Shown in pieces: positions 16,825 to 25,798 of a stretch of 64,000 bases of DNA. The stretch comes from Amphibacillus xylanus NBRC 15112. Its GTDB lineage: Bacteria > Bacillota > Bacilli > Bacillales > Amphibacillaceae. Every line of letters starts with the position of its first letter. The stretch's first letter is position 1. Location: assembly GCF_000307165.1 (NCBI RefSeq), contig NC_018704.1:1426001-1490000 (forward strand), read 5' to 3'. The notes beneath the pieces were generated by a model. That model was not told where the DNA came from and made no database searches. It worked only from the letters and a program-made list of their open reading frames with translations. A program made the translations under genes and the position numbers.

Positions 16825-16853
16825 TTGTGTCGTTTTTCTTTTTGTGATACAAT
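16825..16853 (+). promoter_or_regulatory. Promoter of the restriction-modification XRE gene
   Basis: TTGTGT (16825-16830) and TACAAT (16848-16853) are spaced by exactly 17 bp and lie 23 bp before the start codon of the small XRE protein. Confidence 0.6.
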
Positions 16854-16876
16854 TATTTATTAAGCGAGGTGATAAT

Positions 16877-17080
16877 ATGTCAATAAGTTATAAAAGACTC
16901 TGGAAACTTCTTATTGATAGAGACATGAAAAAGAAAGACTTAATAGAAGCATCTGGTATTAGTACTGCTTCAATGGCCAAGCTTGGGAGAGGTGATAATA
17001 TCACCACAGAGGTGCTACTTAAGATATGTAAAGCACTAGATTGTGAACTAGAAGATATTATGGAGATCGACCGTGGTTAA
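16877..17080 (+). CDS. Small XRE regulator, probable controller of the RM system
   Basis: A 67-residue protein made almost entirely of one XRE helix-turn-helix (RLWKLLIDRDMKKKDLIEAS, then ASMAKLGRGDNITTEVLLKI). Start at ATG 16877 after GCGAGGTGATA. It precedes the endonuclease gene by 27 bp in the same orientation. That is the arrangement of C (controller) proteins, which delay endonuclease expression until the methylase has acted. It also resembles YozG-type regulators and may act on the divergent phage promoter instead. The regulatory role is inference from position. Confidence 0.75.
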   Translation: MSISYKRLWKLLIDRDMKKKDLIEASGISTASMAKLGRGDNITTEVLLKICKALDCELEDIMEIDRG

Positions 17081-17107
17081 TGCTTTTTATGGAGGTATAA
17101 TATTACT

Positions 17108-18307
17108 ATGGATATAGGTAATAAGTTAAAGAATAAATCCGGAAAACAAGCTAAAATTCTCATTTCTGAAATGTTATATGATTTAATAAATGATTTAGAT
17201 ATTAATGTAAAAATTGAGAATGGGTATTCTATTGGTTATCCAAATCAAGAAAAACAGTTTAAAATGGACTTTTTAATTGAATTTATAGATTTCAACAAAG
17301 AGCAATGGCTTTTAAAATCAACTAGCTCTATCAGAGATCGTATATATGGAACAGAATTTTTTGCACAAAACATTAGACAAATAAATAAAAATGTTTCTAA
17401 AATTTATGTGATTGTGCCTGATTCTCTTTCAGAAAAAGAAATGAGAAATAAAATCAATTATTCTACAAAAATCAAAAGCCAGACCTATACTTCTTTTTTA
17501 ACGGATATTTTGACAGTAAATGAATTAAGACAAAAAATAATTGAGAAGGCTACACAAAATATTGAACAAGGTTTGCGCTCTAATATCCTTGGAAGTGATG
17601 CTGAGACAAGTATTGTCAATTTACTAAACGATAAAAGAAATGCGAATTTGTGGAATGATTATGAAGCTCTAAAGCATACAGTAAAATCATCTACTTACCA
17701 TATATATAAATCAATACTGGGAAAATTAAACCTTTCTGAGGGTATAGATAAGATAATAGAGGTAAGTGCTACCGATAATATCCCGCTACTTTCTAATAGA
17801 GGGAAACCTAAAACTGATATTTATGTAAAAATAAAAACTGAAAAACTAAAGATATGTAGTAGTATCAGTGTAAAAAACACAAGTAAAAAGACCGTTACAG
17901 TTCATGAAGGTAATGTATCTGATATAATTAAGGCATTGAATCTACTAGAGAGTAATCCATTAACTCAAGCACTTAAAGATTTCGAGAAAGTTGGTAGTAA
18001 AAAAAATCTATTACTTAAGCACCCAGATTCTTGTAGAATTCTAGATGAAAAACTTAAATATTATAACAAAGAGCTTGTTGGTTTGTTTATTTTTGGATTA
18101 CACAGTCCTTTAGTAAACAATAATGCACAAATTGCAGATTTGATTATTTTCACAAATAATTTTGCTATTTGGAGTCAAGATGAGTATATTGATTACTATA
18201 TAAATGAATATTGCACAAAAGGTCAGTTTGGTACTCCTTTTAGATGGACGTATCCAAGCAAGAAGCGAGGTCAAAAAATTCAAATTAAGGGGTTTGCAAA
18301 TAATTAA
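17108..18307 (+). CDS. Type II restriction endonuclease, MspI-like
   Basis: A 399-residue protein. The C-terminal ~250 residues can be laid against MspI (which cuts CCGG): a Lys-Thr-Asp strand (RGKPKTDIYVKI) with the catalytic Asp, about 20 residues on the strand SSISVKNTSKKTVTV with the catalytic Lys, and the C-terminal signature FGTPFRWTYPSKKRGQKIQI. The N-terminal ~150 residues are extra and AT-rich, perhaps a DNA-binding domain; MspI itself is about 260 residues. The gene follows the small XRE gene and converges on the methyltransferase gene. Specificity is a guess from family likeness. The alignment was made from memory, by eye. Confidence 0.7.
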   Translation: MDIGNKLKNKSGKQAKILISEMLYDLINDLDINVKIENGYSIGYPNQEKQFKMDFLIEFIDFNKEQWLLKSTSSIRDRIYGTEFFAQNIRQINKNVSKIYVIVPDSLSEKEMRNKINYSTKIKSQTYTSFLTDILTVNELRQKIIEKATQNIEQGLRSNILGSDAETSIVNLLNDKRNANLWNDYEALKHTVKSSTYHIYKSILGKLNLSEGIDKIIEVSATDNIPLLSNRGKPKTDIYVKIKTEKLKICSSISVKNTSKKTVTVHEGNVSDIIKALNLLESNPLTQALKDFEKVGSKKNLLLKHPDSCRILDEKLKYYNKELVGLFIFGLHSPLVNNNAQIADLIIFTNNFAIWSQDEYIDYYINEYCTKGQFGTPFRWTYPSKKRGQKIQIKGFANN

Positions 18308-18310
18308 GAA

Positions 18311-18358
18311 AAGAAAGACTAATACTCAAAAAAATTGTTATTGGTATTAGTCTTTCTT
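18311..18358. terminator. Bidirectional terminator between endonuclease and methyltransferase genes
   Basis: A perfect 15-bp stem (18311-18325 with 18344-18358) lies between the two converging genes, with T-rich sequence on the plus-strand side. Confidence 0.8.
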
Positions 18359-18368
18359 ATTTTATTAT

Positions 18369-19619
18369 TCATAGTGCTATTGGGTTTTTCTTTTTTTCAA
18401 TTTCCATTTCAGCTGAAATAAGCCTACTTTTCATAGCATCCGCAACAGCTTTTATCATTGGGACAGCAACAGAGTTGCCAAACTGTCTATACATTTGTGT
18501 TCTCGATACAGGTACTATAAAGTCTTCAGGAAAGCCCATCAAGCGTTTCAATTCCAATTCACTAAACAGTCTAAGTCCTGTTTCTCCATCTTTTACAAAT
18601 GTACCTGTCAATCTTTGGATTTTATGATAGGTGGCTACTAAGGTGTTTACTTGAATCGTACTATTAAAATCGACTACTTGCGGCTTCCCATCATCCTTTT
18701 TAAATAGATAATTTTCTTGCAAATGTTTAGAAATCGAATACCCTTTCGGCTGATGTTCTAAAATTGAATTAATTGGAACTCTTACCTCTGGATTGCCCTT
18801 GGGAAAATTAAAACTATCCACTTTTAACTGTGGATGGAATCCAACAATTAATACCCTTTCACGTCTTTGAGGGAGTCCAAAATCCTGTGCGTCCAAAACT
18901 TCGTAAAAAACTGAATACCCCAAGCTCTTAAGGTTTTCTAGGATAATTCGAAAGGTTTCACCATTATCATTAGTCAAGAGACCCTTGACATTTTCAAGTA
19001 AAAACATCTTAGGTTCTTTCTCTTTTAAAATTCGAAGTACATCAAAAAATAAGGTTCCTTGAGTTTCATGTGCAAACCCTTCTCGTTTGCCAATATGGCT
19101 AAATGGTTGGCAAGGAAATCCCGCTAGTAAAACATCATGATCAGGGATGTCTTTTTCATTAATTTTAGTAATATCGCCATGTGGTTTTTCACCATAATTA
19201 GCCTCATATGTTTTTACCGCATATTTATCCCACTCGGAACTAAACACACATTTGGTAAATTCATCTTCAAATCCTTTTCTTATCCCGCCAATACCTGCAA
19301 ATAGGTCAATAAATTTCAATACATTAAACTTACTTTGAGTTTTCTTATCCCTATCCTTGATACCAAAAATACTTTTATGCTCTTTAATAACAAAAATATT
19401 ACAATTGTCTACTTCATATTCTTGAATTGTTTTATCAATAGTCGATAAACCTAACTCAATTAACGAATTGCATTTTTGGCTAAAAGTATTATAGTCATCA
19501 ATAGTAGTTTCCATTACTTTATCGTATAAATCATCTGTAATATATATACTTCTTCGTTTCTTTTTTTCTGAGTCAGGAATAACTTTTCTTCCTGCACCAT
19601 TTCGTTTTCCTCCACGCAT
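18369..19619 (-). CDS. DNA (cytosine-5) methyltransferase of the RM system
   Basis: A 416-residue C5-MTase with all key motifs: I (FIDLFAGIGGIRKGFE), IV with the catalytic Cys (LLAGFPCQPFSHIGKREGF), VI (FLLENVKGLL), VIII (FGLPQRRERVLIVGF), and IX-X (RLMGFPEDF, YRQFGNSVAVPMI). It protects host DNA from the convergent endonuclease. An extra N-terminal segment of about 100 residues starts RGGKRNGAGRKVIPD and runs into a ribbon-helix-helix-like stretch (RRSIYITDDLYDKV), probably a DNA-binding autoregulatory domain as in some other MTases. I used ATG 19619 after AAAGGGG rather than the upstream codon at 19682. Confidence 0.9.
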   Translation of the reverse strand: MRGGKRNGAGRKVIPDSEKKKRRSIYITDDLYDKVMETTIDDYNTFSQKCNSLIELGLSTIDKTIQEYEVDNCNIFVIKEHKSIFGIKDRDKKTQSKFNVLKFIDLFAGIGGIRKGFEDEFTKCVFSSEWDKYAVKTYEANYGEKPHGDITKINEKDIPDHDVLLAGFPCQPFSHIGKREGFAHETQGTLFFDVLRILKEKEPKMFLLENVKGLLTNDNGETFRIILENLKSLGYSVFYEVLDAQDFGLPQRRERVLIVGFHPQLKVDSFNFPKGNPEVRVPINSILEHQPKGYSISKHLQENYLFKKDDGKPQVVDFNSTIQVNTLVATYHKIQRLTGTFVKDGETGLRLFSELELKRLMGFPEDFIVPVSRTQMYRQFGNSVAVPMIKAVADAMKSRLISAEMEIEKKKNPIAL

Positions 19620-19819
19620 TATAACGCCCCTTTGCTCTGATCTTATATTGAAAAGTATAGCATATGAAGTTTGATTTAGCAACCCCTTTTATTCATTTTT
19701 GTCCGTATTTTTACTATTTACATCTATCTTGTATACCCACCCCACTAATTCATCTAACTAACATACTCAACCCTAAAATTTCTATAATTCTTGACCTGTT
19801 TCCTCAAACAATAAAAATG

Positions 19820-19884
19820 AGGGTTTTCAAGATTAGTTCGTCATACAAATGAACTCTGCATTTTCACTAATACTTGAAAACCCT
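19820..19884. repeat. 18-bp inverted repeat between RM system and rlmCD
   Basis: Positions 19820-19837 pair with 19866-19884 over 18 bp with a single extra base, around a 28-nt loop. It lies past the rlmCD-like stop codon and upstream of the methyltransferase gene, so it may be a terminator; a T-rich stretch follows on the minus strand. It also marks the right edge of the accessory block. Confidence 0.6.
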
Positions 19885-19909
19885 TATATATCAATGCTTT
19901 CGTTGCATT

Positions 19910-21304
19910 TTATTTCTCCACTCTTGACATCAATGTCACGCACTCAACGTGCACCGTATGCGGAAAGAGGTCGATTGGTTGGACTTGATCTATTTGGTAA
20001 CCAAATTGAATCAGTTCTTTAAGATCAATAGCCAAGCTTTCTGGATTACATGATACATATACGATACGATTTGGTTGTGCGCGGCCGATTCTGCGCATTA
20101 CTTTTCCGCCTGCTCCTGATCTTGGTGGATCGAGCATAAGTAAGTCAGGACTACCGAATTCTTCGATGACTTGATCGAATCCACGACGAGCATCTTTAGC
20201 AATAAAATGCGTGTTATGAATGCCATTATCCTCAGCGTTTCTAATTGCTGATTCGATAGATTTTTCGACTATTTCAACCCCAATAAGCTTTTTGACTCGA
20301 CTAGCGAAAGGTAATGAGAATGTACCGACACCACAGAACAGATCAATCATTGTTTCAGATTCTGTTGGATTAGCCATTTCTATAGCCAACTCTACTAACT
20401 TTTCCGCCTGTCTAGGATTCGTTTGGAAAAATGTATCATACCAGAGACGATAACGGTAACCAGACATTTCATCATATATAAAATCACGACCAGCTAGGAC
20501 AAACTGTTCTTCTGCTTGTGTACGATCTGCCCAGTCTTTATTAACAAACCAGATTAGGCTTTTAACTTGTTTAAATTTAGAAGTGATTCGGTTTGTTAAA
20601 TCATCTGCTATTGCTTGTAGTTTACCAGTTGGTGGTTCTGTTGCGAATACGCCTAACATCACTTCACCTGTAGCATAAGATTCACGAATCATTAAATGTC
20701 TAAGTAAACCTTCATGCTTGTCTTTATTGTATCCTGGCAGTTGATGTGCTTTGGCCCAGTCAGAGATTTCTAACATTGTTGCTTCAGTCGTTGCCCCTGC
20801 TATCAGACACGTTTCTAAGTCGATAATTCGACGGAAGTTACCTTGCTCATGCATACCAAGAGAACCATCACTACCAAAAGTAAACTCCATTTTATTACGA
20901 TAGCGCCATGGTGAATCTGTACCAATCGTATCTTGGACTAGAGATTTATCAAATCCTTGATCTTGAAAACATTTTTGCACGTATTCTGTTTTAGCTCTTA
21001 ATTGTCCGTTATAGTGCCAGTGTTGGAAAACACATCCACCACATAGCTCAAAATGAGGACATTTTGCTTCAATTCTCTCTGCTGATGGTTCTAAGATTTC
21101 ATCAGCCGTTACTCGTGCCCATTTTCGGTCTGGGTTTTCGACTGTTACTTTAACTTTTTCACCAGGTATTGTGTGAGGTATATTTAATTTTAATTTTTTC
21201 GGATTTATTTGACCGGTATCGCGCCATACTTCTGCACGTCCTACCCCTTTTTTATCAATGTAAGTAATTGTTGTTTCAAAAGTTTCTTTATTAATACTAG
21301 TCAA
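19910..21304 (-). CDS. rlmCD: 23S rRNA (uracil-C5)-methyltransferase, RlmCD/RumA family
   Basis: A 464-residue TrmA/RumA-family SAM-dependent methylase that makes m5U in 23S rRNA; in Bacillus one enzyme (RlmCD) handles both sites. An N-terminal TRAM domain (about 5-65) is followed by the iron-sulfur Cys motif CPHFELCGGC, the SAM motif MIDLFCGVGTFSLPFA, the LMLDPPRSG loop, and the catalytic Cys in VYVSCNPESLA. Start is a TTG at 21304 behind AGGAGG; the longer frame to 21340 lacks a ribosome binding site. It is a single gene bordering the RM system. Confidence 0.9.
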   Translation of the reverse strand: MTSINKETFETTITYIDKKGVGRAEVWRDTGQINPKKLKLNIPHTIPGEKVKVTVENPDRKWARVTADEILEPSAERIEAKCPHFELCGGCVFQHWHYNGQLRAKTEYVQKCFQDQGFDKSLVQDTIGTDSPWRYRNKMEFTFGSDGSLGMHEQGNFRRIIDLETCLIAGATTEATMLEISDWAKAHQLPGYNKDKHEGLLRHLMIRESYATGEVMLGVFATEPPTGKLQAIADDLTNRITSKFKQVKSLIWFVNKDWADRTQAEEQFVLAGRDFIYDEMSGYRYRLWYDTFFQTNPRQAEKLVELAIEMANPTESETMIDLFCGVGTFSLPFASRVKKLIGVEIVEKSIESAIRNAEDNGIHNTHFIAKDARRGFDQVIEEFGSPDLLMLDPPRSGAGGKVMRRIGRAQPNRIVYVSCNPESLAIDLKELIQFGYQIDQVQPIDLFPHTVHVECVTLMSRVEK

Positions 21305-21646
21305 TACTACTCCTCCTGTTAATTGCACAAAAATAAACACTATTATTCACATTATAAAGGAAAATTCACTTAATAGCACACTAATCGTCATTGTTTATAA
21401 ATGTATATCATATTATCTATCGTTAACAACTTATGGGTTCTTATAAGTTAATTAGATTTCAATTAAAAGGCTATTTATGTTTAAAATAGCAGAGTAATAG
21501 AATTACATTGAAATCCATTGACGGAAACTAGAATTAGTTATATGATTATATTGTGAATTGTTGAGCAAACTTAATCATTATTCTACATAACTATGGATAT
21601 ATGTATTTGCTCTTCATCACAAATTAAGTCTAAAGGAGGTGCTTTA
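21305..21646. other. AT-rich intergenic region between divergent genes
   Basis: This gap must hold the divergent promoters of the rlmCD-like gene and the SDR pair. I see no clear operator, terminator or small gene. Confidence 0.4.
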
Positions 21647-22387
21647 ATGGAATTGAAAGGTAAAGTCGCAGTAATTACAGGTGCCGCATCAGGAATCGGT
21701 TTGGCAACAGCAGAGGCATTCGTTAACAAAGGTGTTAAAGTTGTACTATCTGATTATAATGAAGCAGATGGACAAGCAGAAACTGAACGCTTAAAAAACA
21801 GTGGCGCAGAAGTCATGTTTATAAAGGCTGACGTTTCTAAAGAAGAAGATGTGAAGCATTTAATCTCTGAGACTGTTAAACAGTTCGGGAAAATCGACAT
21901 CATGTTTAATAACGCTGGTATTGGCATACTTTGCGAAGCACACAAATTAACTTACGATGAATATCGAAGAGTCATTGCCATCAATCAAGATGGAGTGTTC
22001 TTTGGTGCTAAATATGCTATTACTGAAATGCTGAAAACAGGTGGCGGCGTGATTGTAAACACTTCTTCCATTCTTGGTTCTGTTGGAGAACCTGGAGCGT
22101 TTCCTTATAATGCATCAAAAGGGGCAGTAAACTTAATGACAAAATCACTGGCATTACAATATGCTGATCGAGGCATTCGCGTTAACTCTGTGTGCCCTGG
22201 ATATGTTGATTCAGGCATGGTTAACAAAGAGGCTCTAGGGAAGTTCTATGATAAATTAGTAGATAAACACCCGATTGGACGTCTTGGACGAGCAGATGAA
22301 ATTGCTCACGCAGTTATTTTCTTATGTGAAAATGAATTAATCACTGGCCAAAACATCTTAATTGATGGTGGCTATACAGCTCAGTAA
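21647..22387 (+). CDS. Short-chain dehydrogenase/reductase (SDR)
   Basis: A 246-residue classical SDR. The NAD(P)-binding TGAASGIG motif is near residue 12, then NNAGIG, the catalytic Ser in VNTSSILGS, and YxxxK in YNASKGAVN, ending with the usual IDGGYTAQ. An Asp after the second strand (VVLSDYNEADG) suggests NAD preference. Start at ATG 21647 behind AAAGGAGG; an upstream in-frame ATG at 21593 lacks a ribosome binding site. It forms a two-gene unit with the next SDR, 68 bp downstream. Substrate unknown; general sugar- or steroid-type alcohol oxidation is possible. Confidence 0.9.
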   Translation: MELKGKVAVITGAASGIGLATAEAFVNKGVKVVLSDYNEADGQAETERLKNSGAEVMFIKADVSKEEDVKHLISETVKQFGKIDIMFNNAGIGILCEAHKLTYDEYRRVIAINQDGVFFGAKYAITEMLKTGGGVIVNTSSILGSVGEPGAFPYNASKGAVNLMTKSLALQYADRGIRVNSVCPGYVDSGMVNKEALGKFYDKLVDKHPIGRLGRADEIAHAVIFLCENELITGQNILIDGGYTAQ

Positions 22388-22455
22388 ATACATCATATTA
22401 AAAAGATTTTCATTTTAACTAACAAACTATATAAATAATTTGGAGGATTGTTGAA

Positions 22456-23241
22456 ATGACAAAAAGATATGATAATAAGGTTGTAATTATTACTGGTGCA
22501 GGAGCAGGATTAGGTCAAGCGGCTGCGCTTCAATTAGCAAAAGAAGGAGCAAGTCTTTCTTTAGTAGACTTAAATGAAGATGGATTGAAAGAAACAAAGG
22601 AATTAATTTTAGAAGTAGCACCTGAGTGCGAGACACTTCTCATAACAGCAAACTGTGCTGTAGAAGAAGAAGTTAAAAATTATGTAGATGAAACAGTTGC
22701 TAAATTTGGTAAGATCGATGGTTTCTTCAACAATGCTGGAGTTGAAGGTAAACAAAACTTAACAGAAAACTATAGTTCAGATGAATTCAAATGGGTTCTA
22801 GACGTTAACTTGAATGGAGTCTTCTATGGTATGCACTATGTCTTGAAAGTAATGAAAAAACAAGGCTTCGGTTCAATTTTAAACTGTGCATCTGTGGGTG
22901 GAATCCGTGGCGTTGGAAACCAATCAGGTTATGCTGCAAGTAAACACGGCGTTATCGGATTAACTCGAAACTCAGCGATTGAATATGGACAATATAACAT
23001 TAATATTAATGCTATTGCACCTGGTGCATTTATGACTGCTATGGTGGAAGGATCATTACGTCAAATGGGTGGAGATAATTGGGAAGAGGTTGGTAAGGAA
23101 TTTGTTAAACCAAACCCGATGAAGCGTTTTGGTGAACCTGAGGAATTAGGTTACGCTGTTGCATTTCTACTATCGGATGAGGCTAAATTTATCAATGCTG
23201 AAGTACTCGTAATTGACGGTGGTCAATCATATAAATATTAA
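22456..23241 (+). CDS. Short-chain dehydrogenase/reductase (SDR), second of a pair
   Basis: A 261-residue classical SDR: TGAGAGLG cofactor loop near residue 13, NNAGVEG, the Ser of LNCASVGGIRG, catalytic YAASKHGV, and C-terminal VIDGGQSYKY. LVDLNEDG after the second strand points to NAD. The ATG follows TTGGAGG by nine bases. It is related to, but clearly diverged from, the SDR just upstream. A strong terminator follows. Confidence 0.9.
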   Translation: MTKRYDNKVVIITGAGAGLGQAAALQLAKEGASLSLVDLNEDGLKETKELILEVAPECETLLITANCAVEEEVKNYVDETVAKFGKIDGFFNNAGVEGKQNLTENYSSDEFKWVLDVNLNGVFYGMHYVLKVMKKQGFGSILNCASVGGIRGVGNQSGYAASKHGVIGLTRNSAIEYGQYNININAIAPGAFMTAMVEGSLRQMGGDNWEEVGKEFVKPNPMKRFGEPEELGYAVAFLLSDEAKFINAEVLVIDGGQSYKY

Positions 23242-23250
23242 AAATAATGA

Positions 23251-23278
23251 AAAGGACTCACACATGAGTGAGTCCTTT
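23251..23278. terminator. Bidirectional terminator after the SDR pair
   Basis: A stem of AAAGGACTCA with its complement, 23251-23278, sits between the SDR gene (plus) and the lipoprotein gene (minus), with A- and T-rich flanks on both sides. Confidence 0.85.
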
Positions 23279-23287
23279 AATTTTTGA

Positions 23288-23725
23288 TTAGTTATCAATT
23301 TCCACCTCTACTACATCTAGTTGGAATATCTCAGTTTGTTGATCCCAGAATACCTCCAAACTTATTTCTGCAGTTTCTGATAATGGCGTATCACTCACAC
23401 CTTCACCTTTTATATACAATGCACTAACTTCTTGGGTTTCATCATATTCTTCATGATTTTCATATATGGCTACATTTCCTAGCGTAAGTATGTAACCCAT
23501 CTGATCAGCCTTAATATGTTCCCCTAACTTTCCATTCTGAGTAATTGTTAGTTGAATCTCATATGCATATTCGCCATTATTACGCTGCTCTACCTCGTAG
23601 TTCAAATCAGCTCTCCAATACTCACCATAACCTTCATAGTCTATTTCAGTTACAGAATCTGAATCTTGGCAACCTATCAATATACCGACAAATACTAATA
23701 AAATTAAAACTAATCTTTTCGTCAT
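23288..23725 (-). CDS. Putative lipoprotein
   Basis: A 145-residue protein with a lipoprotein signal peptide: basic start (MTKRLVLILLVFVG) and lipobox ILIGC with Cys at residue 19. The mature part is acidic and beta-rich (YEIQLTITQNGKLGEH). I recognise no domain. It probably sits on the outer face of the membrane. It lies 25 bp behind the DUF2752 gene in the same orientation, so the two may be co-transcribed. Confidence 0.75.
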   Translation of the reverse strand: MTKRLVLILLVFVGILIGCQDSDSVTEIDYEGYGEYWRADLNYEVEQRNNGEYAYEIQLTITQNGKLGEHIKADQMGYILTLGNVAIYENHEEYDETQEVSALYIKGEGVSDTPLSETAEISLEVFWDQQTEIFQLDVVEVEIDN

Positions 23726-23750
23726 AACCGTACACTCCCTTAACTTTGAC

Positions 23751-24140
23751 TTAAATTAAGACTGGTGCTAGCCAACTAAATCCATCAAGGTTTCTTAATA
23801 TTCCAAATAAAAATGTAAGTATTAACATAGAAGTCATGATAATCTGACTATACTTTTTGTTTCCCTTTTTATCTAAAATATAAAACAGAAGCATTAACGG
23901 AATTAATATGTAAATTAACATATTATAACGAAAAGATTGATAAATATCACCATCTAATAGCGCTAAACTAGCGCGTGTCATGCCACAACCTGGACAGTAA
24001 AAACCGGTAAATTTTCTAAAAATACAAGGTATTGAGATACCTAACGTAGGAGATAGTACTTTTAGATAAAAGACTCCACTACCAACTAAAAATAATCCAA
24101 GGAATATTTTTTTCTGAAATCTAATAAATATATCTTTCAT
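23751..24140 (-). CDS. DUF2752 membrane protein
   Basis: A 129-residue integral membrane protein with about three transmembrane segments. The DUF2752 signature FYCPGCGMTRASLALLDGD lies near residue 45. Function is unknown; the CPGCG motif suggests a redox or metal role. I prefer ATG 24140 with GAAGG nine bases upstream over a TTG three codons earlier. It is grouped with the lipoprotein and DUF4234 genes. Confidence 0.8.
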   Translation of the reverse strand: MKDIFIRFQKKIFLGLFLVGSGVFYLKVLSPTLGISIPCIFRKFTGFYCPGCGMTRASLALLDGDIYQSFRYNMLIYILIPLMLLFYILDKKGNKKYSQIIMTSMLILTFLFGILRNLDGFSWLAPVLI

Positions 24141-24241
24141 CTTATCCAACCTTCTATATCATTTTAAAAGAAAATTGACTACTGCTTCCATACTTCAACG
24201 ATTAGGTTGTAAATGGGTCACAATAGTCAATTTAATAAATA

Positions 24242-24583
24242 TTATTGAGCGAAATTATTCATATCACTTTGAATGATTGCATTTGAGATAATTCCTAATC
24301 CAAAGATAGCTAAGATTAAGTAAATAATACTATTATCTTTTACCATTTTGTTATGATTTCTTTGGGCAATCATTAATTTAGAGCCTACAGTATAATACCA
24401 GAAGAAAGTATAAATGCCACATGTGATTAGTGAGAATAGAATCACTTTCCCACCTCTGAATGAGCGATCATCGATTAAGTAACTAATTTCCTCCGTAATC
24501 GCATACATCCAATAAATATTGTAAAGCCCACATGTAATCAGTGATAAAATAATCACTACCCCTACATTACGGTTTTTTACCAT
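24242..24583 (-). CDS. DUF4234 membrane protein
   Basis: A 113-residue membrane protein with two copies of a short motif, ILSLITCGLYNIYWMY (near residue 12) and LFSLITCGIYTFFWYY (near residue 49), typical of DUF4234, and a third hydrophobic segment near the end. No function is known. The ATG at 24583 follows GAGGGAA. It lies on the same strand as the DUF2752 and lipoprotein genes, 101 bp apart. Confidence 0.8.
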   Translation of the reverse strand: MVKNRNVGVVIILSLITCGLYNIYWMYAITEEISYLIDDRSFRGGKVILFSLITCGIYTFFWYYTVGSKLMIAQRNHNKMVKDNSIIYLILAIFGLGIISNAIIQSDMNNFAQ

Positions 24584-24832
24584 GTTGTTCCCTCCTCTAT
24601 AAATGTCTAATTACTAGTATAAGCATAAAACAATAAATAGCCAACACCTTTTTAGATAATTCTATAATTTTCAGATAATTAGTCTTATAGTAACATCATG
24701 CCAATTATATACAATTCACTTATAATTAGAATTAATCTAACTGGTTCGCTGCATAAGATAAAAGCCTTACTATACATTTTTTTATTAATCTACTAAAATG
24801 AGAATCAATTATGCAACTAGGAGGTGTTCTGA

Positions 24833-25702
24833 TTGAATCTAACATATGGTTTTCAACTTCAAGGACAACATCAAGAGCAATCTGTTGGCTTGTATGCTAT
24901 AGGGCACGAAACCCAAACAGAAATAAGTTATCGTTGGGATGGCAAGCACCGTTCTGATCAACATTGCTTTGTCTTTCAATATACGTTAAGTGGATCAGGG
25001 GCGATAAAAATTGCCGATCAAATTTATCATTTAACTAAAAATCAAGCATTCTGGATTGAAGTGCCTAGTGATCATTGTTATTACTTACCGAAAGATTCTA
25101 ATCATTGGGAGTTTCTCTATATAACGTTATTTGGTGATACGGTGCATCAAATATATCAGCAATTGACTCAAACACATGGACATATTCTAACTTATGCAGA
25201 ACAATCGCCAGTTATCCAATTAATTCAATCAACTTTAAACGAGGTTAATCAAAATAAAATTACCAATAGCTACCAGGCATCGGCACGTAGCTATCAATTT
25301 TTAATGACATTATTAGAAAATTCATCAGAAGAACAATCAATTAATAAAAAAATACCTTCGTCTATCAATCATGTACTCAAATTTATTAACGATCATTTTA
25401 ATCAAGATATTAGTTTAGATGATTGTGTCAAACAATCTAAGCTTTCTAAATACTATTTTACCAGACAATTTAGTCGTTATGTTGGGATGACGCCCATTCA
25501 ATACCTATCACATATTCGAATCCAAAAAGCGATTGAATTATTGTTAAATGATTCTGATCCTATTGAGGATGTTGCAAAAAAAGTTGGTTTTCAAAATGGC
25601 AACTATTTTGCTAAAGTTTTTAAAAAACATACAGGTAAATCTCCTAGGTCTTATCGTAATGCACGTTCATCTATGCCTGTCGATCATTGGTTTATAAATT
25701 AA
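24833..25702 (+). CDS. AraC-family transcriptional regulator
   Basis: A 289-residue AraC/XylS regulator starting with TTG at 24833, behind AGGAGG. The N-terminal ~150 residues form the cupin sugar-sensing domain (HCFVFQYTLSGSGAIKI). The C-terminal ~100 hold the double helix-turn-helix (ISLDDCVKQSKLSKYYFTRQ; IEDVAKKVGFQNGNYFAKVF; KKHTGKSPRSYR). It lies 96 bp upstream of the alpha-galactosidase gene in the same orientation, so it probably activates melA in response to an alpha-galactoside. Confidence 0.9.
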   Translation: MNLTYGFQLQGQHQEQSVGLYAIGHETQTEISYRWDGKHRSDQHCFVFQYTLSGSGAIKIADQIYHLTKNQAFWIEVPSDHCYYLPKDSNHWEFLYITLFGDTVHQIYQQLTQTHGHILTYAEQSPVIQLIQSTLNEVNQNKITNSYQASARSYQFLMTLLENSSEEQSINKKIPSSINHVLKFINDHFNQDISLDDCVKQSKLSKYYFTRQFSRYVGMTPIQYLSHIRIQKAIELLLNDSDPIEDVAKKVGFQNGNYFAKVFKKHTGKSPRSYRNARSSMPVDHWFIN

Positions 25703-25798
25703 AGAGCAATATATTACCCTTTTTAGTTTTATTTACGGTTGAAATGCATTACCTTCTTGCTAAAATGATAGTTAACAAGGTTAAAGGAGATGACTTTG

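Noticed and set aside
2743-19909. Attachment-site direct repeats flanking the phage remnant and RM system
   Set aside because: I compared the gene-free stretches at 2.75-3.08 kb and 19.68-19.91 kb by eye and saw no shared repeat long enough to be an att core.
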